Origin: Symsagittifera roscoffensis
Taxonomy: Eukaryota > Xenacoelomorpha > Acoela > Convolutidae
Direction: 5' to 3'
Length of the DNA: 64,000 nt
NCBI RefSeq assembly: GCF_963678635.1
Contig: NC_087064.1
Coordinates: 67,382,025-67,446,024, forward strand
Part shown: in pieces, positions 1 through 12,199 of the stretch
Numbering within the stretch: the stretch's first letter is position 1
Layout of the letters: each line of letters opens with the position of its first letter
Program-made: the position numbers and the translations under genes
Notes under the pieces: generated by a model
The model's database searches: none
Told to the model about the DNA's origin: nothing
Seen by the model: the letters and a program-made list of their open reading frames with translations, nothing else

Positions 1-2039
1 AAACGCACTCAAAAGGAAATGAGTAAGTCTAGCTTCTTGATAAGCATACTTCTGGCTGCTTCGGCTGAAACTTCAATGCTTAGAAATGGTATCTTTTCTG
101 ATGGGCTTTTTAAAAAAAATTCTTTTTAAATAAGTAATTCTTTTTGAATAAATGTGTGGTTGAGAGTATTCCAATAATAACTATTTGATTTCAATGGTTG
201 AATTAGAACGAAAAAACTCTCCGCGGCGAGATTACTTAGAAGAATAGCAAGTTCATAGCTGAGTCAATCAAAATTTTTACACAATTTTCGAAATTTCTGA
301 GGTAACAGAGAGCCAGCACTTCAACGGAACCGGTCAGAATATAAATCAAATTAAATTATGGCGCGCTTGCAGGGGCTTTGTTTTTGGGCTGAGCACAGGA
401 GAAATCAAATCAAGAATTAGAAAAGACTTAAAAGATATTCGTTTTTGTTTGTATAGTCAAGACCAAATCTAGTCTAACTTTTGATCTTATAAAATACAGT
501 ACTTGTGTTCCTGAAAGCTAGTTATTGAACAGGTCAAGACAAGTAACAAGACCCAGTCTAATTTTTGTTCACAAAAAAATCAAGTATTCAGCGGCTAATC
601 TAAAATGTACACATAATTTTCCATATGCTCGACTGAGACTTCTGATTGGGTATAGTTGAGAGTTCACAAACCCGAAAGAACTTCAAAAAGAAACCCTTCA
701 CATTTCAATTTCTAATGAAGCGAGCGGATTCTGCCAATCCTGAGCAACTTATCCTGTGTGTTGACGCTGTGTTTGATCTATCACTGACTGATAAACGAAA
801 GATTCGAACTTTTTCTTAACTCTCTGTATTTATCTAGACAGTTTCACTAGATGCTAATTGTTAGACTATCAACCAGTTACTGTATACGTAAAAAGTTTGT
901 ATAAACACGTAATTTAATTTTCTTGTGTGTGCAAGCATGAAGAAAGTCTATTTTGAAAGTATGTGTTAATGTTAAATTGCTTAAACTCATGCATACGTAA
1001 AATATCATTTATGTGCGCAAAGTTTTGACACGAGACGTGTAACTATAATGGTAAAACTTTTCAAATAAAATATTTTTGTTCTTGATTTCTGAGCAATTCA
1101 ACAGTTACTAAGATTGTACGAGGTACTACTTAAAACGTATATCTATGCCTACGTAGAGGTATTGTGTGTGATATATGTTTTTTTTTAAACATCTTGTCAT
1201 TTAATAACTTACTATACTCCGCCCCGCAATTCTAACTAAATATGCAAGTATTTGACACATTCAATTCAGTTTTTTTTTCAATCTTTGACAAAATTTCGTA
1301 AAGTTTTTTTTCGTATAGTGAAAAGTTTTTTTTCGTAAAGTGAATAAGCAAGTGTGTATTCAAATGTGCATGGAGTGCGGCTATATAAATTTCTCATAAT
1401 TTACCGTTTTTTGTGTTCGAATTTTGGGCTTACGCTTGAATGGGTTTATAAATGTATGTAAAAATAAAAAAATTTTAAACTAAACTTGACTCAACCCCTG
1501 TTTTGTCTGGAAGATTCTAAATTATTTCGCCTCACCGTATGTTTTTATTTACAAATGCTTGTGCAGTTCATAAAAAAACGCAATAATTCATTCGTTTGTT
1601 GTTATAATTGTTGCTTTAATTTGAATGTTCTTACAATATTTTATTCTTTCATTGGTTTTAATGTGTACAAGTTTTTTGTTTAGGAAACCAGTAGAAGAAT
1701 GCTATTCTCTCCTGACAAAAATATATATATGTTTACATGCAATTGACAATAACATTTATTATACGCAACCAATCGAACCTTTTGCAATCAAAATGTGTGG
1801 TAAAAAAGAAAGCAACGGATATTTTGGCAGTTTAGCCTAATTATTGGCGGCGAAAAACGATTTCCTTCAAAAACGCACGTATTTTTTTTGCTGAATTGTG
1901 AAGAAAGGAAATTTCATCAAATGCGGCGGCCATCAACCCTAAAGTTAGAAAAAGTGTCTACCAATTCCGTATGTGGTTACACAATTGCTTCAATTCGCTC
2001 GGTTTATGAGTTTGACTCAATAAATCGTTTCTTCGAGTG
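1..2039. other. no gene recognised; AT-rich flank
   Basis: I see no exon, RNA gene or element with defined ends here. Open frames at 1486-1840 are short, AT-driven and lack protein-like composition. A small local repeat of cgtaaag/gtgaa around T-runs lies near 1297-1345. The last bases (gagtg, 2035-2039) are the target duplication of the adjacent LTR retrotransposon. Confidence 0.5.
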
Positions 2040-2300
2040 TGTGATACCTCTATGCCCAGGGTGAAAAAGTATAACAAAATTTAGATCTCAAATTGTTAGT
2101 TAACATGAAATCTTTTTAGATTTGTTTCCTTTTTAAGTTCGACTGAGTTACGTCACGCAGTACGGCACACTGTTCAGTCGTAGAATCAATTGGGTCATCG
2201 TAAGTGACCTTGAATAATACTAATCATATAAATACATAAAAAACACTCGCACTCCCCAGGGTTACTGTAGTGTGGCTGCAGTTGCAGCTCTTGTAACACA
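2040..2300 (-). repeat. LTR of the gypsy element (3' LTR in element orientation)
   Basis: This matches 7777-8036 along its whole length. Shared blocks include cgcagtacggcacactgttc and gtcgtagaatcaattgggtc. It ends taacaca where the other copy ends taccaca. Confidence 0.9.
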
Positions 2301-2551
2301 TTTCCCTATTGTATAAATTTTAATAATACAATAGGTGTTTTTGAATCTTAGTTTAATGTTACTCTTTGAAAAGTCATTTGTTTTTGCTCTTTGCTCGCTC
2401 CTTTTTTTCCTGTCTCTTTGTATTGCATTCAAGTCGCCCCTCTTTTTTTAATTAGAATATCGAATTTCAATGAGACCCTCCACGAGGCATTCCACGATCG
2501 CGTCACATCAAGCGAAGCATATCCAAACTTTCTTCGGAGTATGTGTCTTTC

Positions 2552-4600
2552 TTAAATGCCCAACTTTGTCTCTGCTAACTTGTTTGTGTCTGTCTTGAGT
2601 CTCACCAGTTTGAGGCGATATGCCTCCAAGGCGGCCTTATTCAAGTCCGTTAAGTCCACCTCCGAACACAATAAGCGTACTGAGTGCTTAACTGGGTCAC
2701 CATATCTCTTGGGTCCCTGATTTTTAGTTTGCCGATTACTCCTCCGAATCGGTGCGATGCTGCCCTGATGCTCGTCTTTGCTTGATTCATCCGAGAATCC
2801 TGGTGGTGGGTCCATGTGGACGTCATCATCACCTTGCTCCACGTCTCTGGACGTGAGAATAACTTTGGCAGTTTTTTTAGATCCCTCGCGTCAAAACTTG
2901 GTCAGCCATTCGTCCCGTGTCATGTGTTGATTTTGGAATGCCTCCAATATAGCTTCTGGACTGGTGTGTCGGTTAATTTTTTTTCAATTTCGCCTGTTTG
3001 ATTGGAGCTGACGCATGTGGGATGCTCTTATCTGACCTTCCTGGACTCTCGTTGTTTCCGTCCGTATTTAGTGCGTCAGTAGCTGCTGTAGCAGCCTTTT
3101 CTCTACCAGTTTCTTGGAAAGTCGGTTTTTTTTTCATTGGGCTGCTTTCGTTCGACTGTCTTGGCATACTCAAAGTCGGGCCACCATTGCTGGGTCTCGC
3201 CCGTTTTACAGCCAGGTTTATTTCACCCTGGCTCTGTGTTTCTCGAAGTCACTCTTACAGGACTGTCCTGGAAAGGCTCTGTGACTTTGGTATCATCTGC
3301 TTTTTTTTATAATTCTCCTCATCCTCCGAATGGAGAGTTTCCTGTAACTGGGAGTTCTTGCCGACTCGTTCCTTTTTCGCATCTTCTAATTTCCTGGACT
3401 TCGCATTCTTTGCGATTTTAAGTGGCAGTGGTGACTTAATTTTCGACTGTGCGATGTATATTTTTCTATATATTGCTCCAGCAGCTGTCTTCACAGTAGA
3501 TGGCGTTTGAGATGTCACCTTTCCTTTGTGATTTGTGAGAGCTTTTCCGCTCTTCCTGTTTTCGTCCTTGCGAAGCAAAACTGGTGACCATGCATTGTTT
3601 TGCTCCTCCACCGGTTTATCTTCGATAAAGCCTTCTTCCCACGGGTACAGTAATTCTTTTCTCAGTTCCGGGTTGATTGTACTCGTTTCGTCTACCAGTC
3701 TCCGGATGTCACTGTCCGACGCATTCCAGCGTGCATTGGCCTCTAGCAGCGTCTTTAAGGCCTTTGCTCGGTCTCTGTCCTTTGCAAGTAGCGACTGCTG
3801 CTCAAACATCGGACTGACCTTCCGGACTGTTCGATCCTTTTGGTACGACCTTGACATAGCCCTGGATTGGTCTATTTTTTTCCCGTAAATGCAAAGCCGC
3901 GAGTGTCGATCTCTCCAAACTCTGTTTATCTAAATCATCAGACTTTGCTAAAAACTTATCTTTGAGCATCATAATTTCCGTTTTCGGAAGACGTCCAAAA
4001 TGAGATTCAAACTGAGAGCATTGTAGGGTTTTTTTTTGCGCATCTAAGGTCTCGAATTATTGTGCCAAGGCAGATTTTATCGATGAGACGTTTTCGTCTA
4101 AAAGCATTATTTCTAATCTTCTTTTAATTATTTGTATAGTACGTTCTACCAAACCGCATCTTCGGTGATCTCCCACCGGGCAAAAATTTTGTTCTATGTT
4201 GTTTTCGGAATAAATTTTTTTGATTGCTTTCCCCTTGAACCCAGAAATCTGGTCAGTTCTGATAGATTATGTTATTCCATGCGTGTCATTGTAGGTGCGA
4301 AAGAAATTAATTGTCGACTTTCCCCCAGTCAATTTTCACCGAAGGAAACTTTGACTACCAATCTATTGCTACCATTAACTAAATTTTCCTTCCCTTATGA
4401 TCTTCAAGCGGTCCAGCATAGTCTAATTGTAACTCTTGACCCGGCTGCATTAGCAGTGGTAGTGGTTTAGTAGCATCTTTGGGAATGATGTAATTAGCAT
4501 TCTTACCATAGCGAGTACAGCTTCCACATTCTTCGGCCAAATTAACAATGTCCTTGTGCATATATGGCCAGAACAATTAGTGTGACACTAAGAGCATTGC
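2552..4600 (-). pseudogene. integrase remnant with basic C-terminal tail
   Basis: The integrase inserts the element cDNA into the host genome. At 4379-4576 the minus strand reads FWPYMHKDIVNLAEECGSC, the second half of the HHCC zinc-binding domain, then LQLDYAGPLEDHKG, where the catalytic core begins with its first aspartate. The core is degraded between about 3900 and 4350. The frame at 3255-3857 (200 codons, lysine-rich, with LLYPWEEG) and the frame at 2552-2842 (PIRRSNRQTKNQGPKRYGDP) look like the variable C terminus that ends gypsy pol proteins. These are separate frames, not one protein. Confidence 0.75.
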
Positions 4601-4849
4601 CTCTTGGCCGGGATGACCCCGATGAATTCGTTTAGCAAATGCCGAGCGCAGTTGAAATTAGACCGCTAACCAATCGTTTACGAGTATGCAGTCGTCCGCT
4701 ACACTTAACTGGTGCCATAAGGGATTAGTGTATGGCTCCATCAGCTCGAAACTGTGTCTATCATTTCTTTTGATCACTCTTCGAAGGCGGTCCATCCACG
4801 TGTCTTCCGTGATCAGTTCTGCGAGCAAAGTCCAATCAAACAATCGTAC

Positions 4850-5870
4850 TAAAATATCCAGCTATTTTTTCTCTTGTGTATTCAAAAACCCTGATGCATA
4901 AGCAATTGGCATCCAATCCCCCTCCTCTGTTTTTTGTTCGAGGGTGGCCCCAAGAACGCTATGACTCACGTCACATTTAACTTGTGTATCTTTTGCCGGG
5001 TTATAATAATTGATATGTGCAATGTTCACCACTGCTGTTTTGATTTCGTCAACAATTATTGAGTGTTCTTCCTCCCACTCAAATTTCTTCAACGTTTTTT
5101 TTTTAATTTTTCAGTTTCTTCTCATTCTCATCTCGTAATAAGGGCCTACGTTTATCAGTTAGATTCCCTGCACGCGGAATAAAATTGACAGGTGGTTGAT
5201 ACTTCCCATAAAGGATCGCAGTTGCTTTAGTGATTTAGGTGAATTCAAAACAAGTATTGCTTCTACTTTGTTATTTTAGGAACTATACTGGATGGTGTTA
5301 TTTCATGCGCAAGCCAATTCACCTCAGAATGGAAGAACTCACAATTAGCAATTTTTCATGCTGAAATTTAGTTAGTTAGCTTTCTTTAAACCTCCAAGAC
5401 TAGTTTTTCATGTTATTTTTTGTCCCTCTTCGAAACAATGAAAATATCGTCTAAGAAGCATAATTTGTTCGGAGCGTGGTTCAACGTGCAATCCATGGCT
5501 TTTTGAAACTCCGCTGGCATATCCGCCAGACCATAGAAGACCGTAAGGAACATGTACGTCCCGGTTGCTTGCCCCCCCCCCCCCCCCCCCCACGATATTG
5601 AAATTAAACTGTTTTGATGTTTCTGCAGTCAATTTGAGTTGGCTATATGCGTAATTTAAGTCTAAGACTGTGAAATACAATGTACCTACTGCATTTGCAG
5701 TAACGATTTGACTCACTCCATCTAGGAGTTCATCGGCGTTCGGCATCTGATAATTATTTTCAAACAGTTGTCCGTTAATAGGTTTGGCGTCTAACGCTAA
5801 TTTGATTGAGTCGTCTTTTTTCACTGTTGACAATTGGGGCAAACAAAACAATAACTGCTACATTTATCCA
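4850..5870 (-). pseudogene. reverse transcriptase and RNase H remnant
   Basis: The first piece (5408-5851) carries LALDAKPIN and FTVLDLNYAYSQLKL, the gypsy reverse transcriptase motif around the first catalytic aspartate. A run of 20 cytosines (5572-5591; G on the coding strand) then breaks the frame. Beyond it another frame reads YGLADMPAEF and, near 5430-5460, LCFLDDIFIV, the catalytic box as FLDD in place of the usual Y/F-x-DD. The RNase H piece (4862-5092) has KCDVSHSVLGATLEQ and PIAYASGFLN, where the more usual first residues are DAS. The frameshifts make it non-functional. Confidence 0.88.
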
Positions 5871-6079
5871 ATTTCTTGATATGTCCTTCCGATAAAAATT
5901 TAGTTAATTCCGATTGAACTTTGTCCTGAATATGGATAGATATTCTTGGACCTTTTTGTTGTATCGGACATAGTGGATATTTGAATTTCGTACTCACTAC
6001 GTGGTTTTTTGATCTGCCCTGACGATCAAAAAGATCCGAAAACTAATTATAAAATAGTTTTTTGCAACCATGTGACTGC

Positions 6080-6420
6080 TCGCACAGTAGCACGTCAAAC
6101 CTCGACTTTTTTGTAGGTGCTGTCTATGAGTTGTGTGTATCCCAATTTTGCTCTGGAGATCCAATCCTAATATGCATCTTGTGCCAGGTTCAGTGACCAA
6201 AAACGATACCCCTTTCACATCCCATCCGGCTGACTTGATATTGGCCTTTAGTGCGCCAAAAATTAGAAAAGGTTGTTTGTTGTAGTCAACAAATTGTGCA
6301 GACAAATTTGGACTTTCCGCGGGCATGAATTTCGTTTTTGGACACTCTTCTAGAATCTGTTTAGCTGTTGCCCATTTTAAAAACGACACTCGACTCCCCG
6401 TATCTATATTCATGTTATTG
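6080..6420 (-). pseudogene. retroelement aspartic protease remnant
   Basis: The minus-strand frame contains NIDTGSRVSFL, with the catalytic DTGS of retropepsins. About 75 residues later is CILGLDLQSKIGI, the second conserved protease motif. The protease would cleave the Gag-Pol polyprotein in the particle. It lies between the gag zinc knuckle and the reverse transcriptase, as in Ty3/gypsy. The frame runs into unrelated residues after GIHTT, so the link to the polymerase is lost. Confidence 0.8.
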
Positions 6421-6699
6421 ATTTCGTTATCAATTCTGACTCACGCCCTTAGAGAAATTATCTGTGCTGATCGAGGATTTCTACGAATGTCGATTTTTCT
6501 TACAATTTATGGACCTCAATGCCGTGTACTTGTATTTTGGTTTGTTCTCTTCCAAAGTTTATCCAAAGTGTAAGTCTTGTTTTTGTTCCACGGACATTTT
6601 GTCTTCTTCGACCACCATGATCTCAAAGTTATCGCAGGAATCAAAAAATCTTATAAGATTGCATTCTTCGTCTGAACTAGATATTTCCTCTGCGACCTC

Positions 6700-7640
6700 G
6701 TTGACTTGCTGTGACCGATAAATTCGAGCAAAGTTATTTGACTTGTTGCAATTTTTGCATGTGTTGCCCATTGCCGGGCAATTTTGTAGGTGTCCTTCCC
6801 CGAAAGAAGCTTTTCACACCTTGTACATTGTTTCTGATCGGCTCATGACTTTGTCTTGCTTTTAGCATCCCCTGTCCTCCGTTTATAAGACTCCTTTTAT
6901 GATCGCCGTCAATTCCTCCTCTATTGCCAACCTCCATGATGGATTCTTGTTTTATCTCTACTTGTGACCCCATTAAATTGCCTGCACTTGCAGTGTTAGC
7001 ATATGATTTTTAAAAGGCTTGCGTCGTTTATTTGCTGCTTTCAAACTGAAGCGCTGGCTTCAGTTTTTCATCAGGTGTGAATGTTTCAAAAGTCAGCGTA
7101 TCTTGTAGAACCGTGTTCTTCATCTTTGAAATGAACAGATCTCGAACTAAAGCATCTTCCAATGTTCCGAGCTACGCTTTTGCTGCTTGCGCAGTCAATG
7201 CGGCATGGAAAGATTCCAGCGACTCGCCCGCTTCCTGTGTTTTCGTGAATAGTTTTTATCTCTCGTATATTTTACTTTTTGTTTTTTCGAACGAAGTTTT
7301 TTCCAGGGCTACCATCTCCCTAAACTCAAGCTTTGTCACTTCGGTATGAGAATTTTTCAGAACAAATCTCTTTCTTCCCTCCGTTCCTAGGGCAAGAAAA
7401 AATCTCGAAGCGATTCGTTTTCGGACTTGATTGTAGGACACATTTTGTCCTACCTTTGGTCCTCGCTCCCTTTTTTTCATTTTCGAGCACGACTTTGTCC
7501 CTTAGTGATTTATCTCTCGCTTCTCGGTCTGCAAGGGCTTGTGCGTCCTCATTGGCTCTAGGTGTTTCAGGCCGGGACATTGGTTCTTCTATTACCGCTT
7601 TCGGGCATTTTATAGCACTTCTGGATTAACCTTTTCCATC
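6700..7640 (-). pseudogene. gag region with CCHC zinc knuckle, frameshifted
   Basis: Gag is the retroelement capsid/nucleocapsid polyprotein. The minus strand opens just inside the 5' LTR with a charged, helical segment (around 7326-7580, residues such as ADREARDKS). Further on, in two overlapping frames, is the C-terminal nucleic-acid-binding part. At about 6720-6840 the fragments NCPAMGNTCKNCNKSN and FARIYRS give the spacing of a gypsy zinc knuckle (CxxC...HxxxxC). Several frameshifts separate the pieces, so this is a broken gene. Assignment rests on position and the knuckle, as gag itself is poorly conserved. Confidence 0.7.
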
Positions 7641-7776
7641 ACAGTAACGGCCATTAAAAATTGGTTGAACCAGTTTTTAAAGTTCCATGGTGGATCCGAA
7701 TTTGCTGAGGTCCAAAATACCGAAATCCCCATGTCTGTTCTGTTATCTTAGGACAAAAATCCAGCTGACTACGCCA

Positions 7777-8036
7777 TGTGATACCTCTACGCCCAGGGTG
7801 AATAATATAACAAAATGTAAATCTCAAATTGTTAATTAGGATGAAATCTTTTCAGATCTGTTTTCTTTTTATGTTCGACTGAGTTCCGTCACGCAGTACG
7901 GCACACTGTTCAGTCGTAGAATCAATTGGGTCATCTTAAGTGACCTTGATTAATACTAATCACAAAAATACATAATTAACAGATGCACTCCCAAACGTTA
8001 CTGTAGTGTGGCTGCAGCTGCAGCCACTCTACCACA
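7777..8036 (-). repeat. LTR of the gypsy element (5' LTR in element orientation)
   Basis: This is the direct repeat partner of 2040-2300. It starts TGTGATACC and ends ACCACA, followed by target duplication gagtg at 8037-8041. Substitutions and small indels against its partner indicate long residence in the genome. Confidence 0.9.
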
Positions 8037-8102
8037 GAGTGAAAACCATAGAAAGTTTATGCTTTTTAGAGATTGATCAAATATACTTCGAATACAAAAC
8101 AC

Positions 8103-8465
8103 CTGTCATTTCTATATTGCTCACATACAGTCTTCAGCTCTGCCAGCAGCATGTGATCTTCTACCATTCGTCTATGGATCTCGTTCAACTGCACGGTCAA
8201 CAACGGTTCTCTTCATGTTACTATAATTTTCCTCTAAATATTTGATTATCGTAGCCATTATCTCTATCAGCAACAATTCATCAAACACTTCGCGCTCCAT
8301 TTTGCTGCCAATTGGTCTTTTGTTGTTTGCTGCTTTCATTGACAAACTTTCGTGAAAAATTGAAATTTTATCTTTCCTTCTACGCTTTTTTTTGCACATT
8401 TTCTGTAGACAATGACTGCACGTAAATTTAACTTGAAATCGATGCTTGATATGCGACTTCTTCAA
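8103..8465 (-). other. possible host exon or frameshifted small coding region
   Basis: Just upstream (minus strand) of the gypsy insertion is a frame with protein-like composition. It encodes FTCSHCLQKM, a run of lysines and MEREVFDELLLIEI, and stops at 8172-8174. A different frame at 8103-8188 continues in the same style (NEIHRRMVEDHMLLAELK). That second part is bounded by an AG on its 5' side (GTGCAG) and a GT on its 3' side (CAG then gtgttt). It could be one helical protein split by an intron or frameshift, with the gypsy element landing 67 bp beyond. I do not recognise the family, and chance cannot be excluded. Confidence 0.25.
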
Positions 8466-8799
8466 ATTGAATTTTTGTAAGTATTACACCTGGAAAATCA
8501 AGAAATTTGATAACTCGAAATTATCAAGTTGCTTGTGCAAATCAAGTAAATGCAAGTTTCTATACTTTCTATACTTTCTGTACTTTCTATAGTATCTGAT
8601 TAGTTACTTTAAAGATAAAATGGTTTTGATTGATCTACAGATAAAAAAATTTCAAATAAAGTGATTTGGCAGCAAATAAACCGTTTTTTGACTCAAACGT
8701 ACAAAGACACTCCAAAAAAAAATTTCTTCCTATATACCATTATATTATGGATCTTTTTGATTGCATAAGTTATGAAATTATATGTATACTTAAAAAAAT

Positions 8800-9270
8800 A
8801 CAGACATACAATCATACATACATACACTTGTACAGAAATACATGCATACCTACACATTTAATTACTTACAAAAAGATATCCATTCAAATTATATAAAAAT
8901 TTACAATCATACATACAAACATAAATATATACATACATATATATATATATATACATACTTACATACACACATACATACAAACATACATACATACATACAT
9001 ACATACATACAAACATGCATATTCGCATACATACATACATACACATAAAAATAATAACATAAAGGTATTCAAACAAACATACATACAAAAACATAAACAT
9101 TGTTTAATTTATAGTTAAGTACAATAAAAATTCTATAATTACTTACATACACATATACATTTACAAAGAAATTCAAGCAAATACACATATAAAAACATAA
9201 ACATTCGTAAGTTTATACTTGCGTACAATAAAAAATTCTATACATACTTACATAGACATGTACAAAAGTA
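8800..9270. repeat. (ACAT)n microsatellite region
   Basis: Imperfect catacata tetranucleotide runs are densest at 8810-9080, with embedded (TA)n at 8938-8954. More diverged copies continue to about 9270. The open frames here translate to Tyr/His/Ile or Tyr/Val/Met repeats and are artefacts of the repeat. Confidence 0.9.
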
Positions 9271-10670
9271 CAAGACTTTTTAATTTTAGTGGAAAACAAC
9301 CAAACTACCATACTTACAAAAGTATGGGGATACATACAAACAGAAGGATAAGTTATAAGTACTTGCTTGCATAAATATGATTCTACAATCTATTATGCAA
9401 TAAATATAAACTTGAACAAATGTAAAAATTTTGTTTAATATTTTTACTGACCTCTTTCATACAAGCATAGGAAAATAGACAAACCAACGTATATCTAGTT
9501 CACATTTTCAAGACAATTATACGCTAAAACAGGTTTTGAAACACGCATTAAATAAATGCATTCATTCGAACTGAAATACTTTCAAAATTACATGCCTCTC
9601 ATACCCATTTTCGAGTATGCATATAAACAATTTCACACACATTTATTATACTTTTATCATACTTTTGTACACTCATGTTTACACACTTTTTTCTAAAACA
9701 GACAAGAAACTCCATAATAAAATCGTACAGTTTTACAAACAAGCAAGTTTGTAAATGCTTTTAGACTGACGAACATGCATCCCTACAAAACTCTTACTTT
9801 ATCTATGTTTTTGGTTAATTTTAGAATCATTTGATAGCTCTGTAGTTCGAACAATCTTTAATGAATTTTAGCCAGCAACTTAACCGTAGAACAATATTCA
9901 TCGACTAGATTTGTACATTATGCTGCTTTCTCAGTAATGCATAAAACATTTCAAAAAACTCTTTGATAATCGAAAATTGGATTACTTACAAAAAGCTACA
10001 AGTCAGAGGTTCAATTGTTTTTTTTTGTTCTTTTTTGCCCTATATTTATACATCATCGATGGTTTCAAGTAGTAGAACTCCCCCCCACTCTCCCTCACCC
10101 TTATACTACTGTTTCAGCTATGGTATCTCAGAAAGTAGTCTCTTAACTATGAGAAAAAAAAACTTAAAAGTTTGTTTTGATGAAAGAAAAATTGTTCTAA
10201 AGATGTTGTTCAAATTTTTGGGATTTTCAACCTGAATTTTCTTCAAGTGAAAAAATTTTTTCAGAAAAACTAATTTTGTGCAAAATAAACAACTCAATCT
10301 TCTTTTGTGATACTAAACTGTCTAGCACAATCAAGTTTTCAGACATGAATCAAAATGAAACGCCAACCTGTTACTATTTTCAAGATTAAAAGCCAAAAAA
10401 TATTTTGTCCTAGTTTGTTCTACTTCACTTACATTGAGATCGACAGAAAAAAACGAACAGCTTAATATAAAGTATTACAGTCGTGTCAACTATCAGATTA
10501 AAGCAGCTCAAAACTGGTTCAAACGTTTTTATATTGACACCAAGTGAAAAAAAATTGATCCATTATGATCGTTTATTAGAGCAACTGGCATTTTCATTCC
10601 TCAAAATTTGGTTTTCTGCCGAATGCATCAAGGACTCATTGTTGGACTGGGATCTGCAACGAGAGGAACA
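9271..10670. other. no gene recognised
   Basis: AT-rich sequence without convincing exons or bounded repeats. The short frame at 9963-10235 is phenylalanine- and lysine-rich and lacks splice or domain support. Confidence 0.4.
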
Positions 10671-10870
10671 NNNNNNNNNNNNNNNNNNNNNNNNNNNNNN
10701 NNNNNNNNNNNNNNNNNNNNNNNNNNNNNNNNNNNNNNNNNNNNNNNNNNNNNNNNNNNNNNNNNNNNNNNNNNNNNNNNNNNNNNNNNNNNNNNNNNNN
10801 NNNNNNNNNNNNNNNNNNNNNNNNNNNNNNNNNNNNNNNNNNNNNNNNNNNNNNNNNNNNNNNNNNNNNN
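10671..10870. other. assembly gap (200 N)
   Basis: A run of exactly 200 N. The round size suggests a fixed-length placeholder. It abuts the CCATC-rich repeat at 10871, which probably caused the assembly break. Confidence 0.98.
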
Positions 10871-11225
10871 TCTAGCCATCCAGCCAGTCATATATCCATC
10901 CATGTAGTATTCTAACCAATTGGTCATCCATCAATCTAGCCCTCTAGCCAGTCAAATTTCAGCCAAAAAAATGTCTAGCCAAAAAAATGTCAACCAACCA
11001 GCCATCAATCCATCTATCCATCTCTCGCCAATTCAGCTGACCATCGATCAAGCCATCGATCCCAACAACTATCCGTCCAAATAGCAGTCTAGCCATCCAT
11101 CTATACAGCCATCCATGCGTCTATCTAGCTTTCCATCGTGCCTTCAATCCATACTTTCAATCATCCAGCCACTGTTTGAAAGTTCCATTGATCCATCCAG
11201 CTATCCTTACAACTAGCTAAGCACC
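10871..11225 (+). repeat. degenerate CCATC/AGCCA tandem repeat
   Basis: Loose tandem tetra- and pentanucleotides (ccatcc, tagccagtca, atccatc) fill the interval after the gap. They look like a decayed microsatellite. The array may extend into the gap. Confidence 0.75.
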
Positions 11226-11227
11226 CA

Positions 11228-12161
11228 TCAGTTCATCTGGCCTATTTTTTTTACTAGAGATAAAATATGCCATTTTTTAGGAGCAGCTTTAGCTGCAGGG
11301 GAACTGCTAATAACTGCGAAGTTGTCTTCCTGGATTGTTTGGGAATGTGAACTACGCGGATGCAAATGATTCCAGGTTCTTGGGAGTGCGTTTGTTGTTC
11401 TTCCAATTCTTCGCTTTATTCTTTGACATGAGTGACATTGGAAATTTGAGACACTTTTTGGAAATGTCCCAACCCTCCGCGTTTTGTTTTGAGCGGATTT
11501 TGCTTTTCCTGGACTTGCTTCTAAAAACCCCAAAACTGTTTTTCCGCCCTTGTAGCATCGTTTTGTCTCTCTTTGGTAACTCTTGCCACGCTGTTTTTTT
11601 GGTTCACCAACTAAAATTGGTTTTTCTTCTTCCCCAATCTTTTCCGAACAATGAATTGTTTTCTCTTGTGAACGAATCCCATCGGTTTTTGCTCGATTGT
11701 ACATGGCTTGACGAGCTTGCGTTTCCCTGACTCTGGTGCTTTACTGACATATTGTTTTCAACTCCGGTCTCTCGTCCTGTCGCATTTTCATAGGTTTCTC
11801 TCGGCGTCCATGTTCATGCCAATCATTCTTCTGATATAATTTTTTTTGCATTTATGCCCTAAACATATCACAAGCACTCTCCTCTTTTCGGTCCCCGCAG
11901 TCTGCTTTCGACGCTTTTTTTGCTCAATCTTCCTTGAGTTGCTCATGTTTAAGTTTTCTTTTGGGTTTAGCAAATTAGATTTTCTCCGTGACAAACAAGG
12001 TTTCCAACTCTGTCCAGAAGTCTCTGGTCGTTATTTTCCTTAAGTCTATGTTCGGTCTTTTTTTCAAAATTGTCGCTTGGTGTTTTTTTTCCGAAATAGG
12101 TGCAGAATACTATGCAAAGATATCTCTCATAACATCCCCCAAAAATCCAATTTTCCTCCAA
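11228..12161 (-). other. lysine/arginine-rich broken open region, unknown
   Basis: Overlapping minus-strand frames (11228-11704, 11352-11558, 11788-11994, 11967-12161) are all rich in K, R, N and S. They switch frame several times, as a decayed coding region would. No motif is recognisable. The composition recalls the charged tails of retroelement polyproteins but shows no zinc knuckle, protease or polymerase motif. It could equally be a chance effect of T-rich sequence. No function is proposed. Confidence 0.2.
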
Positions 12162-12199
12162 AATAATAAGTAGTCAATCTAATAACTTATTGACGCAAT

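Larger units (their letters stand above)
2040..8036 (-). mobile_element. Ty3/gypsy-type LTR retrotransposon, complete but decayed
   Basis: A 5,997-bp element lies on the minus strand. Two direct LTRs of about 260 bp (2040-2300 and 7777-8036) start TGTGATACC and end ACA in + orientation, and they are flanked by the 5-bp target duplication gagtg (2035-2039 and 8037-8041). On the minus strand the order is gag with zinc knuckle, protease, reverse transcriptase, RNase H, then integrase, which is the Ty3/gypsy order. Next to the 5' LTR the minus strand reads TGGCGTAGTCAGC, a plausible primer binding site. A short purine tract (AATAGGGAAA) precedes the 3' LTR. The reading frames are broken many times and the LTRs differ at roughly a tenth of positions by eye, so the copy is old and not expected to move. 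Confidence 0.92.

Noticed and set aside
2973-3312. Separate genes on both strands at about 3 kb
   Set aside because: They fall inside the gypsy element, where the minus-strand integrase tail explains the sequence.
8842-9100. Tyr/His/Ile-rich and Met/Tyr/Val-rich frames
   Set aside because: They are translations of the ACAT microsatellite.
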